From assembly GCA_004124875.1 (NCBI GenBank), contig SCKJ01000008.1:1-64000 (forward strand): DNA of 64,000 bases, given 5' to 3'. The notes under the pieces are model-generated. The model did not search any database. It saw only the letters and a list, made by a program, of their open reading frames with translations, and was not told where the DNA came from. This DNA comes from Fidelibacterota bacterium (GTDB lineage Bacteria; Fidelibacterota; Marinisomatia; SCGC-AAA003-L08; TS1B11). Of the stretch, positions 15,725 to 25,484 are shown one piece after another (position 1 is the stretch's first letter; each line of letters opens with the position of its first letter). The position numbers were made by a program, and so were the translations under genes.

Positions 15725-18592
15725 CTATTTCTCGCCAACAGAATAGATATAGTCGCGCAGCGATTCCAGCAGCGCCTCGTCATCGCCTGCCATGCGGATA
15801 ACCGCCTGCGGGAAGTACTCTTCTGCGCCCTCAAATTCCACATCTGCCTTCGAGGGAATAAACGGCTGGGGCATCTTGGTGCCAGGCATAATGGCCTGCG
15901 GGTCCCGGAGCCAGTCAACAATCCATTCCGGACGCAACCGGTCTTTGGCCAACGCGAGGTCGGGCGCCCAGTCTGTCCTGGCGTTGGTAGGATTCTTGCC
16001 GGCCATCACATGGCATTTAGCGCAATCGCCCATATCCTTCGATGCCAGGTATGCCCCTACGAACGTGCTGTTGGTTTTACCCGCTGAGGAATGTGGCGTC
16101 TCGAATGTCGTTGTCGCGCCAGCGCTAAACTGGAAGGCACGGATAATGTCGTTCCACTGATCATCCGCGAGCGGAAAGGTCGGCATCCTGACGGCAAGAT
16201 TCGGCCTGATTGTCGTGGGACTCTTGAAGAACTTGTAGAGCCAGTCCGATTTGGCTTTGGCCCCCTGGGTATTCAGGTTCGGCGGCGACAGGTTAGGATC
16301 GCCTATAATATCGACGATCTGGCCCCCCTGGCCGTTAATAATATGACACCCCTGACAGTTGTAATCCTTGATAATGGTCATGCCGCGGTTGATGATGAGG
16401 TCATCCATCTTGCCGTCGGCCATTTTGTCCGCATGAACATTTGACTTGGCCAGCCCCAGCAGGGCTGTGGTCACCGCTTCCACTTCAGTGCGCGAAAGGT
16501 TAAAATTGGGCATCCGCAGTCTTTCGTCGTAAGGCTTCACCTTATCGCGATCGAAGATGCGGGGGTTAGTGAGCTTGGCCTCGAACCAGTTATAGTTGGT
16601 ATGCTCAATTTCGTGCACGCTGCCGAAATCGAGGTTATGGGTCGGCTTGCTGCCCTCTAGCGTCAGAGGCGTTCCTATGGGTTTGGAATCCTCAAAGCCG
16701 GGAATGTTGTGGCAGCTGAAACAGCCATAGTGCAGTATCGACCGCTTTCCGACGAACAGCAGCTGCTCATTCAAGTCCATCTCGTCAACTCGCGATTTCG
16801 CATCCACCTCGGAGGCATTTTTTACCAGCCATTTGAAGGCCACATCGGCCAGCGCATCCTCATTCAGGGCCGGGGCAGCGGTTCCATCAAAGCGGTCGTT
16901 GGTCAGGCCCGTAAGATAGGCGGTAATATCCGCGGCCTCCCGGCTGGTGAGCCGCAAGTTGGGCATCCGGCTGTCAGGATTGTAAAACTGCGGATCGCGT
17001 ATCCATGTATAAACCCATTCGGGCGTGGCTTTGGATCCCATGCCGATGAGGTTCGGGCCATGCCGCTGGAACATGCGGTCCAGGTCGGTTTCAATGGCCA
17101 GCGGCTCGGGCTCAATGACATGGCACCCCTGGCACCCCACCGATTCAAACAACGCCTGCCCCCGCGAGACGCTGCCGCTGCGCACCGTTGACGGCAGCTG
17201 CACGTCACCGGAGTTTTCGAAAAGGTAGTGGACGATGGCGTGGATTTCGGTATCCGTGCGCCGCTTGTCTTCTGCGGATGAATTGTTGGTCTGATTAAAG
17301 AAAGCCGGCATCCAGGTATTGTGCCGGAATGAACGCGGATTCCGGATCCACTTGAAGGCGAACTCCTTCGTCAGTTTTCCCGATACCAGCGCCAGATTCG
17401 GTCCCCGCCGGTCCCAGTCATCAAAGCGGTCAATCTGGTGGCAGCCAAAGCAGGAGGCCTTTTCCATGATGGTCAGACCGAGTGTCAGCTTCTCGGCCCC
17501 TCTAATAGTCGGCTCGCTGGCATGGCATTTCAGGCAGCCCGCTTCGCTGTACTGCGCCGGAAACATCTTTTCCTCCCAGAACGCCAGCGGCTCCCAGTCG
17601 TATTTTTCTTCCCACTCACGGGCTTGCTCAGCGTCAGCGGGCATGTGTCCAGCCGATGTGAAACTGGTGCCCCGGCCCCGGCCCGCGTGGCAGCTGGTGC
17701 AGCCAAACTCATTCATGGGATGTGATGAAGCCGAAATGATAAAGAGGTCCAGATTGGGATGGGTCGTATAGGGCTGCGGCGCGTCTGCAAAGCCGGTATT
17801 GTCGATTCCCAGGTGGCAACTGGTGCAGCGATCGACTTTGGGCACAACGGCGAAATTCACGTCATCGCGGATGTCGTTGACAATGATCTGCTGAATTTTG
17901 ATGCTGGGAGCCAGAAAATCGAGGACCGGCAGGTCGCGCATGACGTTGGCCACGCGGTTGGCCATGGACATGGCCTCTGGATCGATAAGCAACAGTTTGC
18001 GCTCAAAGACGGACAGGTCGGCCAGCAGCTCATTCATCTCGGACGAAGCCTTTTTGTGTCGTGCCTGAAGTGTCGTCGTTTCAGCGTCGTAGCCGTCAAT
18101 CTCTGCCTGGAAGCCCTCGGACTGCAGCTTGAAAAGTTTTACTTTTGCAGTCACCTCCTCAAAATGCTTCCGGGCCTCCATTTCGCCATGCCGTTCAGTC
18201 AGACCGTGTTCCAGCAGGTAGCGCGCTTCATCCAGGTCGGCGGTGGTGCCCATGAAATTCATGTTCGCCCAATAAAATTCCCCCTCGGCAACGGTCTTGA
18301 GAGAATCCAGCTCATCCAGCTGGGATTGATCAGCGGCCAGCTGCGCCTCCGCCGTGGCCACGGCTGCCTCGAGCTCTGTTTTGACGGCGTCATCCACCGC
18401 GGCAGATTCAATATTCGCCCGGGTCAGAGCGACGTCGGCTTCCCGGAAGGCGCGCTGGTGTCCCTTCCACTCGCGGATATAATCGTTGGCAAACATGATG
18501 ATTATGGATGCGAGGAATAGCACGGAGGAGATGCCAAACCAGCGATGCAGCTCGTCAGGCTGATAGTAACGCTCTTCTTTTTTTAAATCCAT
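15725..18592 (-). CDS. Membrane-anchored octaheme c-type cytochrome of the bc complex (955 aa)
   Basis: One N-terminal helix (about residues 20-36) anchors the protein. A coiled-coil stalk (about 45-200) follows, then eight CxxCH heme motifs at residues 256, 298, 353, 381, 487, 624, 746 and 857. Several mono-heme cytochrome c modules are recognisable by GPNL...MP patterns, with Met-Pro sites near 428, 542, 693, 803 and 907 as likely sixth ligands. The gene starts 7 bp after the cytochrome b C-half, so it very likely carries electrons from the b/Rieske core to the oxidase in place of cytochrome c1. The heme number and coiled-coil stalk are unusual for a bc complex subunit. Confidence 0.93.
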   Translation of the reverse strand: MDLKKEERYYQPDELHRWFGISSVLFLASIIIMFANDYIREWKGHQRAFREADVALTRANIESAAVDDAVKTELEAAVATAEAQLAADQSQLDELDSLKTVAEGEFYWANMNFMGTTADLDEARYLLEHGLTERHGEMEARKHFEEVTAKVKLFKLQSEGFQAEIDGYDAETTTLQARHKKASSEMNELLADLSVFERKLLLIDPEAMSMANRVANVMRDLPVLDFLAPSIKIQQIIVNDIRDDVNFAVVPKVDRCTSCHLGIDNTGFADAPQPYTTHPNLDLFIISASSHPMNEFGCTSCHAGRGRGTSFTSAGHMPADAEQAREWEEKYDWEPLAFWEEKMFPAQYSEAGCLKCHASEPTIRGAEKLTLGLTIMEKASCFGCHQIDRFDDWDRRGPNLALVSGKLTKEFAFKWIRNPRSFRHNTWMPAFFNQTNNSSAEDKRRTDTEIHAIVHYLFENSGDVQLPSTVRSGSVSRGQALFESVGCQGCHVIEPEPLAIETDLDRMFQRHGPNLIGMGSKATPEWVYTWIRDPQFYNPDSRMPNLRLTSREAADITAYLTGLTNDRFDGTAAPALNEDALADVAFKWLVKNASEVDAKSRVDEMDLNEQLLFVGKRSILHYGCFSCHNIPGFEDSKPIGTPLTLEGSKPTHNLDFGSVHEIEHTNYNWFEAKLTNPRIFDRDKVKPYDERLRMPNFNLSRTEVEAVTTALLGLAKSNVHADKMADGKMDDLIINRGMTIIKDYNCQGCHIINGQGGQIVDIIGDPNLSPPNLNTQGAKAKSDWLYKFFKSPTTIRPNLAVRMPTFPLADDQWNDIIRAFQFSAGATTTFETPHSSAGKTNSTFVGAYLASKDMGDCAKCHVMAGKNPTNARTDWAPDLALAKDRLRPEWIVDWLRDPQAIMPGTKMPQPFIPSKADVEFEGAEEYFPQAVIRMAGDDEALLESLRDYIYSVGEK

Positions 18593-18599
18593 GACTGAC

Positions 18600-19718
18600 T
18601 CAAATATTGAAAAATGCTTCGGGAATGGCGATGATATATTTCAGGTTGATGGTCCACCGCAGATACATTTTAATAGGCAGGAATACCATAGCCAGGGCCA
18701 GAAAGATGATCAGTGCGTAGCTGGTCGGCCCCAACCGTTCCACCAGGCCGCGCAATTTGCCGCGCGCCAAAACCACAGGTATGACGCCAAAGTAAAGCAA
18801 TAGCATGATGATGCCCACCGATTCCCGCACGAGCCAGTGACTTGGCAAACCGATGCGCAGTAGCTTCACCCAGACGTATTCGGACAGATTGACATTGGTC
18901 AACGGCACCACCTTGGCAATAGACCACTCCTCGAAGGGGCCAAAAAAGTTCCAGTTGGGGCCCCGGAAAAATGTCCCTACCACGATGAGGAAAATCCACA
19001 GCGCCAGGAAGCCAAACATGAAGATGAATATGGACACCCGGCGATTGGCAAAGGAGTAGTAGCCTGAGGCCTTCGGGTTGTCATCGATATAGGGCAGAGC
19101 CATCAGCCCAACAATGATGAACGTGGGGAAAATCACCCCGGCGAGCCAGGGGTCGAAGTAGACGAGCATCTCCTGCAACCCGAGGAAATACCACGGAGCT
19201 TTGGCAGGATTTGGCGAAAGGCTCGGGTTGGCCGGCTCTTCCAGCGGCGCCGGCAACCCCACCGACCAGATGATGAGAAACACGGTCATCAAGACCAGGG
19301 CGGTGAGCTCAATGTAGACCAGGTCGGGCCAGACCAGCACCTTCTCATCGGGACCATAGTCTTCCTCCACCTTTTCGCCTCTGGCCAGCCGGGCATCGTT
19401 AGCATAAGCCGAGTGCATGGAGAGCCACACAAAAAAGAAGACGAAATAGATAAGCATCATAATCGGCACATTATCCGGTTTGGATAATATTTTGCCGAAA
19501 TTTTCATCAAAAAAGCCAAACACCAGGAAAGCGGTAATCAGCCCGAACAGGCCCCAACCACCCCGTATACTCCACAAATGATGCAGGCCGAGCCTGCGGT
19601 GCCATTTTTCAAACCAGTCGGTGGGCGGAAAAACGAACGGTATGATTACCGCCAGCAACGTAAACGAGATGCTCGGCGTCGATAATAAGTTGATAATCTC
19701 TTTCAGCCAGTCAAACAT
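18600..19718 (-). CDS. Cytochrome b C-terminal half (subunit IV-like, 372 aa)
   Basis: The family signature PAKAPWYFLGLQEMLVYFDPWLAG of split cytochrome b / subunit IV proteins is present at about residues 172-195, here with PWYF in the place of the quinol-site PEWY. About eight helices are predicted, more than the three of plastid subunit IV, with extra helices at both ends. It is encoded between the N-terminal half and the octaheme cytochrome and completes the quinol-oxidising site. Confidence 0.92.
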   Translation of the reverse strand: MFDWLKEIINLLSTPSISFTLLAVIIPFVFPPTDWFEKWHRRLGLHHLWSIRGGWGLFGLITAFLVFGFFDENFGKILSKPDNVPIMMLIYFVFFFVWLSMHSAYANDARLARGEKVEEDYGPDEKVLVWPDLVYIELTALVLMTVFLIIWSVGLPAPLEEPANPSLSPNPAKAPWYFLGLQEMLVYFDPWLAGVIFPTFIIVGLMALPYIDDNPKASGYYSFANRRVSIFIFMFGFLALWIFLIVVGTFFRGPNWNFFGPFEEWSIAKVVPLTNVNLSEYVWVKLLRIGLPSHWLVRESVGIIMLLLYFGVIPVVLARGKLRGLVERLGPTSYALIIFLALAMVFLPIKMYLRWTINLKYIIAIPEAFFNI

Positions 19719-19748
19719 GCAAGCCTCAGTTTAGGGGAATCGGAGACC

Positions 19749-20540
19749 TCAAACGGGGCCCGAAATTCCGCCGTCCTTTCTCACGCGCCAGAAGTGCACG
19801 GCCATCAATATGGCCACAATAAACGGCAGACCAACACAGTGCAACACGTAAAATCTAAGCAGGGCGCCTTCGCCGACAAAGCGGCCTCCCAGCAGGGCAA
19901 AACGGATATCGGAGGACATGGTTACAAAGTTCACATCGCCAATAGCCAGCAGCGACGCGCCAGGACCTTCATGGCCCAGGAAGGGCGTCGCCCGGGCCAT
20001 ATTCGAGCCGACGGTAATGGCCCAGATGGCCAGCTGGTCCCAAGGCAGCAGGTACCCGGTAAAGGAGAGCAGCAGGGTGAGCGTCAGCAGAATGACCCCC
20101 ACGGCCCAGTTGAATTCGCGCGGCGGTTTGTAGCTGCCGGTCATGAACACGCGGAACATGTGCAGCCAGACGGCAATCACCATGGCGTGGGCGCCCCAGC
20201 GGTGAATCTCACGCATAATGCCCAGGGGCACCTGCTCCGACAGGTCCATAATGTCGGTGTAGGCATATTCCACTGTCGGCCGGTAGTAAAACATGAGCAA
20301 AATGCCGGAAATGGTGAGCACCAGGAAGAGGAAAAAGGAGAGTCCGCCCATGCACCAGGTGTATTTCAGTTTAACGGCATGCTTGGGCAACTTTACCGGA
20401 TGCAGATGCAGGAAGACATTGTTCAGCACGCCCATCATGCGCTGCCGCCGGGTAACCGGGATGCCGGTGCGGAAAATCGATTTCCAGATCTGAGACTTGG
20501 CTACCGAATCCACAAATCCGGGTTTTTTATTCTCTGCCAT
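19749..20540 (-). CDS. Cytochrome b N-terminal half (b6-like, 263 aa)
   Basis: This subunit binds both b hemes. His pairs are visible in [21 protein letters not shown] and near the C terminus in [22 protein letters not shown]. The [13 protein letters not shown] and [14 protein letters not shown] ([13 protein letters not shown]) segments are typical of b6-type proteins. Four main helices plus an amphipathic N terminus are predicted. AGGATAT precedes the ATG. It lies between Rieske and the C-half, giving the order of a split-type b complex. Confidence 0.96.
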   Translation of the reverse strand: MAENKKPGFVDSVAKSQIWKSIFRTGIPVTRRQRMMGVLNNVFLHLHPVKLPKHAVKLKYTWCMGGLSFFLFLVLTISGILLMFYYRPTVEYAYTDIMDLSEQVPLGIMREIHRWGAHAMVIAVWLHMFRVFMTGSYKPPREFNWAVGVILLTLTLLLSFTGYLLPWDQLAIWAITVGSNMARATPFLGHEGPGASLLAIGDVNFVTMSSDIRFALLGGRFVGEGALLRFYVLHCVGLPFIVAILMAVHFWRVRKDGGISGPV

Positions 20541-20560
20541 AATATCCTATATCAATTTAA

Positions 20561-21109
20561 TCAAACGGTGAGAAACGCTTCGGGGCTATCCCATTGTCCT
20601 TTTTCATACTGAAACTTTACCGATTTGTCGATGATAATCTGCCCATCCTCCGCCAACGTAATTTTGTACCGCTCCAGAGGCCGCGGCGCCGGTCCTTCAA
20701 AATTGATGCCTGATTTGCGAAATCCGCTGCCATGGCAGGGGCACTTGAATTTGCTGTCGGTGATCAGCCAGTTGGGCGTGCAGCCCAGGTGCGTGCAGAC
20801 GGTGGAGAGGGCATAGATGCCATCATTGGTACGGACAATCCAGACCGCCTGCGACTGCTTGAAGCGCTCATCGACTTCATTGATCTGAAAATCGCCGGGG
20901 AAACCGACCTTGAAGCTTTGTGGCGGTTCAAACAGCACATTGGGGAACAGGAATCGGATGATCATCGTCAGGAACCCACCGGCCGCCGCAGAAAACGAAA
21001 TCCAGCCGATGGTCAGCCAGGAGAAAAACCGGCGGCGCTTTATGGGGCTTGCGGCCCCGCTTTCCTCCTGCTCAATATTCAATGCTGCTGGTGGACGATT
21101 TGCACTCAC
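20561..21109 (-). CDS. Rieske iron-sulfur protein of the bc complex
   Basis: The Rieske centre is fully visible: box I CTHLGC (Cys105, His107, Cys110) and box II CPCHGS (Cys123, Cys125, His126). Cys105, His107, Cys123 and His126 bind the 2Fe-2S cluster, and Cys110-Cys125 form the disulfide. An N-terminal basic stretch (KRRRF) and a membrane helix (about 30-52) suit Tat-type insertion, although no classical twin-Arg motif is present. The start appears to be a GTG at 21109 without a strong ribosome binding site. Confidence 0.96.
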   Translation of the reverse strand: MSANRPPAALNIEQEESGAASPIKRRRFFSWLTIGWISFSAAAGGFLTMIIRFLFPNVLFEPPQSFKVGFPGDFQINEVDERFKQSQAVWIVRTNDGIYALSTVCTHLGCTPNWLITDSKFKCPCHGSGFRKSGINFEGPAPRPLERYKITLAEDGQIIIDKSVKFQYEKGQWDSPEAFLTV

Positions 21110-21157
21110 GCCGGACCCAATTCATCCATTCAATCTGTCTTTCATGTGATGGATTTA

Positions 21158-22030
21158 CTACTCATCGCCGTTTAACACCTTAAGCGCCTTAAGCGCCGCG
21201 TCAGCGATTCTCAAATTTGGATCGTTGCGGGATAGATATTCAAGGTTTTCCTTGAAAAATGATTCTTGCCAAAGCCGGGCTATTTCCACGGCGATAAGGA
21301 TGGCCCGGTCCTGCTCCAGTTCATCGACAAGGGGAAAGCTCACGTAGTAACGACGCTCGAGAAGCCGGCCAATGATCTCCCGGCCCGAGCGGTCACCCAG
21401 CTTCGCCAGAGAGATGGCGCTGTCCCACCTCAAGTTGGCTTCGGGATGCTCCAGAAAGGGGAGCAGGTGGGGAATGGATGACGTGCGGCCAAGCCTGCCC
21501 AGAGCGATGATACTCTCCAGCACTATGCGGAGTTCGTCACCGGACAACAGATCCACCAGCAGCGCTTCCGCCACCGCGCCCCCCACCATACCCAGCGATT
21601 TGATGGATGCCAGAGTGCTGGGGACATCCGACGCTGCCAGCCCTTCAATCAGGTCCGTTTCAAAACGGGGTTCTCCGGTGAGACCCATGGCCAGGGCCAG
21701 GTAGGTTCGCAAAAAAGGTTGGCGCTCGGTGGCGGAGCGGCGAAACTCGAAGCTGAGCTGATCGAGAAACCGGGGATCAATGTTCTCGCTGCGTTGGGCC
21801 TGGAGCATGGCCGTTAAATCCATGGCCGCCTGCCATCGCTCAGTCTCCGAGCCACGGCTGATGGTGCGCAGGGCCTGCTCCAGGTTGGGCGGCGTGCCCA
21901 CCACCATTTTAAGCATGGCAAAAATCAGCACCGCAAAAACGGCGATAAGAAAAGGGATTATAAAAAAGGAGTGAACGATGACACGGACACTTTGTCCTTT
22001 GGGATTCTGCTCTGACGGGTCCATTGACAT
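21158..22030 (-). CDS. Membrane-anchored HEAT-repeat protein at head of the respiratory operon
   Basis: The open frame begins at 22132, but ATG at 22030 (MSMDPSEQNPKGQ) is a better start because a membrane helix follows soon after (about residues 20-40). The remainder is alpha-helical, with HEAT-like repeats at about residues 140-250 (SIKSLGMVGG, SIIALGRLGR, SAISLAKLGD). It is the first gene before Rieske. HEAT proteins act as protein-binding scaffolds, so an assembly or stabilising role for the bc complex is plausible but inferred. Confidence 0.72.
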   Translation of the reverse strand: MSMDPSEQNPKGQSVRVIVHSFFIIPFLIAVFAVLIFAMLKMVVGTPPNLEQALRTISRGSETERWQAAMDLTAMLQAQRSENIDPRFLDQLSFEFRRSATERQPFLRTYLALAMGLTGEPRFETDLIEGLAASDVPSTLASIKSLGMVGGAVAEALLVDLLSGDELRIVLESIIALGRLGRTSSIPHLLPFLEHPEANLRWDSAISLAKLGDRSGREIIGRLLERRYYVSFPLVDELEQDRAILIAVEIARLWQESFFKENLEYLSRNDPNLRIADAALKALKVLNGDE

Positions 22031-22251
22031 ATAAGATGGCCGCGTCAAACTTACTATACGATAAATAGACGGGTCAAGACAGTGTGGGGCGATACCGGCA
22101 ACTCGAGCCACCTGAATGGCGCTCGTGGGCATCAGTTATCTGCATGCGCCAAATTGACCCATTCAAAAATAACTGATTTGCAACTACACCGGCTGCTTGT
22201 TTAGATTCGCCGCTGAGAAATCTATTCAATTGTCAGGAGATCCTCTATCCT

Positions 22252-22428
22252 ATGAGCACAAACTACCAGATCCAACGCAGCGACGATGATCGCCGAGATT
22301 TAGAAGGGCGGCGGGAGCTACTTGACCGGCGGCTTATTGATGCAGAGAAGGAAGGGAATTTGCGCGAGGGAAAGGTCCGCCGCAAAAGGATTGACAGAAG
22401 AAACATTATCGAACGAAGGGACGACTAG
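22252..22428 (+). CDS. Very small Arg/Asp-rich protein (58 aa)
   Basis: An uninterrupted 58-codon frame begins at ATG 22252 and ends at TAG 22426-22428. AGGAG lies 12 bases upstream, slightly far. A possible promoter TTGCAA - 17 bp - TTAGAT lies near 22179-22207. The protein is highly charged, with evenly spaced pairs of arginine (DRRDLEGRR, DRRL, RRKRIDRR, ERRDD), and is likely one long charged helix. No family was recognised. The high charge and the ribosome-binding-like site favour a real gene. Confidence 0.55.
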   Translation: MSTNYQIQRSDDDRRDLEGRRELLDRRLIDAEKEGNLREGKVRRKRIDRRNIIERRDD

Positions 22429-22627
22429 CCGTTCCAGGGTCCAGCCGTGCCTGCGGCTCACTTCCCCGGCATAATCATACCGCCCAACCCACGCAGACTG
22501 AATCCCATCTGGGGGTAAGCCTGCACATCTCGAACACTCAGCATGCCGGCCCATCGTTGACATGCACGGTTAGAGCCCTGAGCTATTGACAGTCCACAGT
22601 CGTGAGGCCGGGATCGCCAGGTGGGCT

Positions 22628-23317
22628 TCAGAGGGGTAATTTGTCTCTGTGGCTGGGATCGGTAATAAGCAGCCAGGTCTGCTTTGAAGGGTGCGGCCAT
22701 TCAACGGGCACGCATGTGAGGTCATGATCCTCGACCAGCGAACTAATAAACGGCAGGGAGTAAGTGACGCCCCCCGGATAAACCCAACTGTCGCCCTGGT
22801 AGTTATCATCCGCCTGAAGGAAGGTCGCGGCGAAGATGGAAGTCGGTTTCATGACCTGCCGCGCCTCCGACAGACACCTTGAGATCTGCATGGGTGACGC
22901 ATGACTGAAGATGGATTGAGCCAACAAAAAGTCAAACTGCCGATCAAATGCAGTAAGCGTGAAATTCTCGTCATAAATGAAGCGCGGCTGTTTCAGACGC
23001 ACCATATCCTGCCCGATTTCCTGAGCGATGCCCTCCTTGATCAGCCACTCGTTGGGCTCAACGCCAAAATATTGCCCCGCTTGCAGATAGGTGATAAAAA
23101 GTCGTCCGCCCCGCAGGGAGCCGGCGCCAATGTCTATGAGGGAATGGTAGTCGCGCAATCCAAGACTGGTGAGTAGATTAAACTGCAAGGCGGCCACCAT
23201 ATCGTATATTTCCGGCGGTCCCACATAGGCGCGGCGATGGTTCGCGCCGGGGGGTAGACCCAGTCCCAGGTCCGATTGCGTTACGGGCTGCATAGCCATA
23301 AATACCCTTTCGCTCAT
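22628..23317 (-). CDS. SAM-dependent methyltransferase, class I (229 aa)
   Basis: A Rossmann-type methyltransferase with motif I LIDIGAGSLRGG (about residues 60-71), an acidic residue in FGVEPNEW for SAM ribose binding, and a central FDFLLAQSIFSH segment. The substrate is unknown. Two starts are possible: ATG 23317, or ATG 23299, which has AAAGGG five bases upstream. It is a stand-alone gene on the minus strand between the tiny Arg-rich gene and the phosphoesterase. Confidence 0.85.
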   Translation of the reverse strand: MSERVFMAMQPVTQSDLGLGLPPGANHRRAYVGPPEIYDMVAALQFNLLTSLGLRDYHSLIDIGAGSLRGGRLFITYLQAGQYFGVEPNEWLIKEGIAQEIGQDMVRLKQPRFIYDENFTLTAFDRQFDFLLAQSIFSHASPMQISRCLSEARQVMKPTSIFAATFLQADDNYQGDSWVYPGGVTYSLPFISSLVEDHDLTCVPVEWPHPSKQTWLLITDPSHRDKLPL

Positions 23318-23720
23318 CCCTGAGCTTTCAGTCGTCCCCTGTCCGGTTTACAGGATAGTCTGGCCTAAAATGTTGGAAGCCGACCTTCCCGGCAATTCTG
23401 CTCACACATCAATTACCTTATACACTTTCTTTATCGGCAGGCGGGGACGTAATCTTTAGAACTATTTTGGGAGCTGCCGGCTGAAGACCGGGTCATGAGT
23501 AATGTGCATTGAGCGGCGAGCAATGAGCACCGGCAACCGGATACTGACAACTGATGACTGCATACTGACAACCGATGATTGACGGCCGACGCTTACCTGC
23601 TACCGCTACTGCAACTGCCACTGCCACTGCCGCCCTCATTTTTATTGGGGCCTGGAGGCGCAAAGAGTTAACATGGAGCCCATGAAACCTTCCCGCCACC
23701 ATGAGTGTTAGACGAGCTAA
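23318..23720. other. Intergenic region with short degenerate repeats
   Basis: No gene is supported between the divergent methyltransferase and phosphoesterase genes. ATACTGACAAC-GATGA units of about 21 bp occur in tandem at 23541-23581, and an ACTGCC triplet-like run lies at about 23605-23633. A long minus-strand open frame covers the region and the phosphoesterase, but its protein is low-complexity and has no domain. Confidence 0.45.
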
Positions 23721-24938
23721 ATGCTGTTCCTGATCACGGCCCTTGCCGCGCTCGCCTTGCTGCACGGTTACCCCGCACTGCGCATCATACCCACGCTGGG
23801 CCTCACCAGAGGTTGGATCGCAGGCCTCTGGATTGCTGTGGCCTTCTTTACCCTGTTGCCTATCACCCCCATTATTCTGCGCGTCAACGGCTTTGAAAAC
23901 GCTGCGACAGACATCCTGTCGTGGATTGGATACACCAGCCTGGGGTTCTTTTCCCTCACCTTTCTCGTGGTGGTTTTTCGCGATCTGGGTTGGGTCGCCC
24001 TGGCCGCCGGCGCCAAAGGGCTGTCGTTGTTCCGCGATTGGACAGCCGCCGACTCCGCCACCAGCTCCGGCTTCGACCCCGGCCGCAGGCAGTTCCTCAT
24101 CTTGGTCATGAATGTGGGACTCCTCGGCGTCTCCGGGGGACTGTCCGCTTACGGGATGGTTCAGGCGCGGCGCAAGCCGACGGTGATGGAAGTTGATGTG
24201 CCCGTCGCCAACCTGCCCGATGGTCTGCGCGGCCTGCGCATCGTGCAAATTTCCGATCTGCATATCGGCCCCACCATCAAGGGCGACTATGTGCAGCGGG
24301 TTGTCGATCAGGTGAACGAGCTCGTGCCCGACCTGCTGGCCATAACCGGTGATCTCGTGGACGGCTCGGTTGATTACCTCGCCGGAGATGTGGCCCCACT
24401 TGCGCAGTTGCAGGCCAGGTACGGCCGCTATTTCGTCACCGGAAACCATGAGTACTACTCCGGCGCGGACCATTGGCTGCAGGAAGTGGATCGCCTTGGC
24501 ATCACTTGCCTGCAAAACGAGCACAAGGTGCTTGAGATTGGCGGGGCGCCGCTGGTGGTGGCCGGGGTGACCGATCTCCAAGCCCATCAGGTGCTGCCGG
24601 CCCATCGTACCGATCCCAAGGCGGCGCTGGCGGGAGCGCCGGAAGAGGCCATCAGGCTGTTGCTGGCCCATCAACCGGGATCCATATTCGCCGCCAACGA
24701 GCTCGGCGTCCATCTGCAGCTGTCGGGCCACACCCATGGCGGACAGTTTCGGCCGTTTGATTATGCCGTCGCCGCCACGCATCCCTATATCGCCGACCTG
24801 CACGACCACAACGGCACCTGGATTTACGTCAACCGGGGCACCGGCTACTGGGGTCCGCCTCTGCGGCTGGGGATTCCCTCAGAGATTACCGTGCTGACAC
24901 TGGTGCCGGCGCAGGGTCAGGCTGGGCTCGGGTCATAA
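23721..24938 (+). CDS. Membrane-anchored metallophosphoesterase (YkuE/YaeI-like, 405 aa)
   Basis: Four N-terminal membrane helices (about residues 1-140) precede a calcineurin-type phosphoesterase domain. All metal motifs are present: DLHIG (Asp and His), GDLVDG, GNHEYY, LLAHQP and SGHTHGGQ. Relatives such as YkuE or UDP-2,3-diacylglucosamine-type hydrolases act on phospholipids or nucleotides; the substrate here is unknown. The last codons (LRLGIPSEITVLTLV) recur as two isolated 3'-end copies at 27987-28040 and 29412-29468. Confidence 0.9.
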   Translation: MLFLITALAALALLHGYPALRIIPTLGLTRGWIAGLWIAVAFFTLLPITPIILRVNGFENAATDILSWIGYTSLGFFSLTFLVVVFRDLGWVALAAGAKGLSLFRDWTAADSATSSGFDPGRRQFLILVMNVGLLGVSGGLSAYGMVQARRKPTVMEVDVPVANLPDGLRGLRIVQISDLHIGPTIKGDYVQRVVDQVNELVPDLLAITGDLVDGSVDYLAGDVAPLAQLQARYGRYFVTGNHEYYSGADHWLQEVDRLGITCLQNEHKVLEIGGAPLVVAGVTDLQAHQVLPAHRTDPKAALAGAPEEAIRLLLAHQPGSIFAANELGVHLQLSGHTHGGQFRPFDYAVAATHPYIADLHDHNGTWIYVNRGTGYWGPPLRLGIPSEITVLTLVPAQGQAGLGS

Positions 24939-25004
24939 AACGGTGACACATTTTACATCATAACTGGCGCTTTTCAATAACCGCCCAGGGCCACGCTCCG
25001 TTGC

Positions 25005-25460
25005 TTATGCGTTCGATTTTTTTTTAACTTTTTCTGCGACGCCGGTGATTTCCTTTCCAACGGGATACGGGAAATGAATATTCGACACTTTCACTTTTTG
25101 TACCGTGTCGAAAATTTCTGCGGCAACCACCTCGCCATATTTTTCAACAACTGCGGCGCGGGCGACATCCAAATGAGCAACGGCCACCCTGGCGCTTGCC
25201 TCCCAATAGCGAATTAAAGCGTCCGTTTGGGCCGCAGCATCGGTGCTCAGATGCTCCATGTTACCCTGGCCCGTCAGGAGCCAATCTACGTTAACGCCGA
25301 GCGTCGACATGCCCCTGAGCACACCGGCTTTAAGCGCGGTATCGCCCGATTCATAGGATTGATATGTTCTCAACGGTAAGGAAAGTGAATCCGAAAAGGC
25401 TTTTTGAGATAGCCCCCTGGCTTTGCGTAGCTTTTTTAATCGTGCCGCGATTTCTTGCAT
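25005..25460 (-). CDS. XRE-family transcriptional regulator (151 aa)
   Basis: An N-terminal Cro/CI-type helix-turn-helix is clear (ARLKKLRKARGLSQKAFSDSL with LRTYQSYESGD). A middle segment (NVDWLLTGQG) follows that is common in phage-like repressors, then a helical C-terminal region. The frame continues to 25664, but ATG at 25460 begins exactly at the domain. The upstream palindrome ATACGCGTAT (25475-25484) may be its own operator. The regulator lies between the phosphoesterase 3' end and a repeated copy of that end, so it may belong to an inserted segment. Confidence 0.85.
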   Translation of the reverse strand: MQEIAARLKKLRKARGLSQKAFSDSLSLPLRTYQSYESGDTALKAGVLRGMSTLGVNVDWLLTGQGNMEHLSTDAAAQTDALIRYWEASARVAVAHLDVARAAVVEKYGEVVAAEIFDTVQKVKVSNIHFPYPVGKEITGVAEKVKKKSNA

Positions 25461-25474
25461 TATATTCGTTGAAG

Positions 25475-25484
25475 ATACGCGTAT
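25475..25484. promoter_or_regulatory. Palindrome upstream of the XRE gene, candidate operator
   Basis: ATACGCGTAT is a perfect 10-bp palindrome 15 bp before the XRE start codon, with imperfect AAG/CTT extensions. XRE repressors usually bind short palindromes next to their own promoter, so autoregulation is likely; binding is inferred. Confidence 0.45.

Noticed and set aside
23493..24809. Long minus-strand open frame (438 codons) opposite the metallophosphoesterase
   Set aside because: Its protein is low-complexity His/Gly/Gln-rich text with no domain, while the opposite strand encodes a complete phosphoesterase with all metal motifs.
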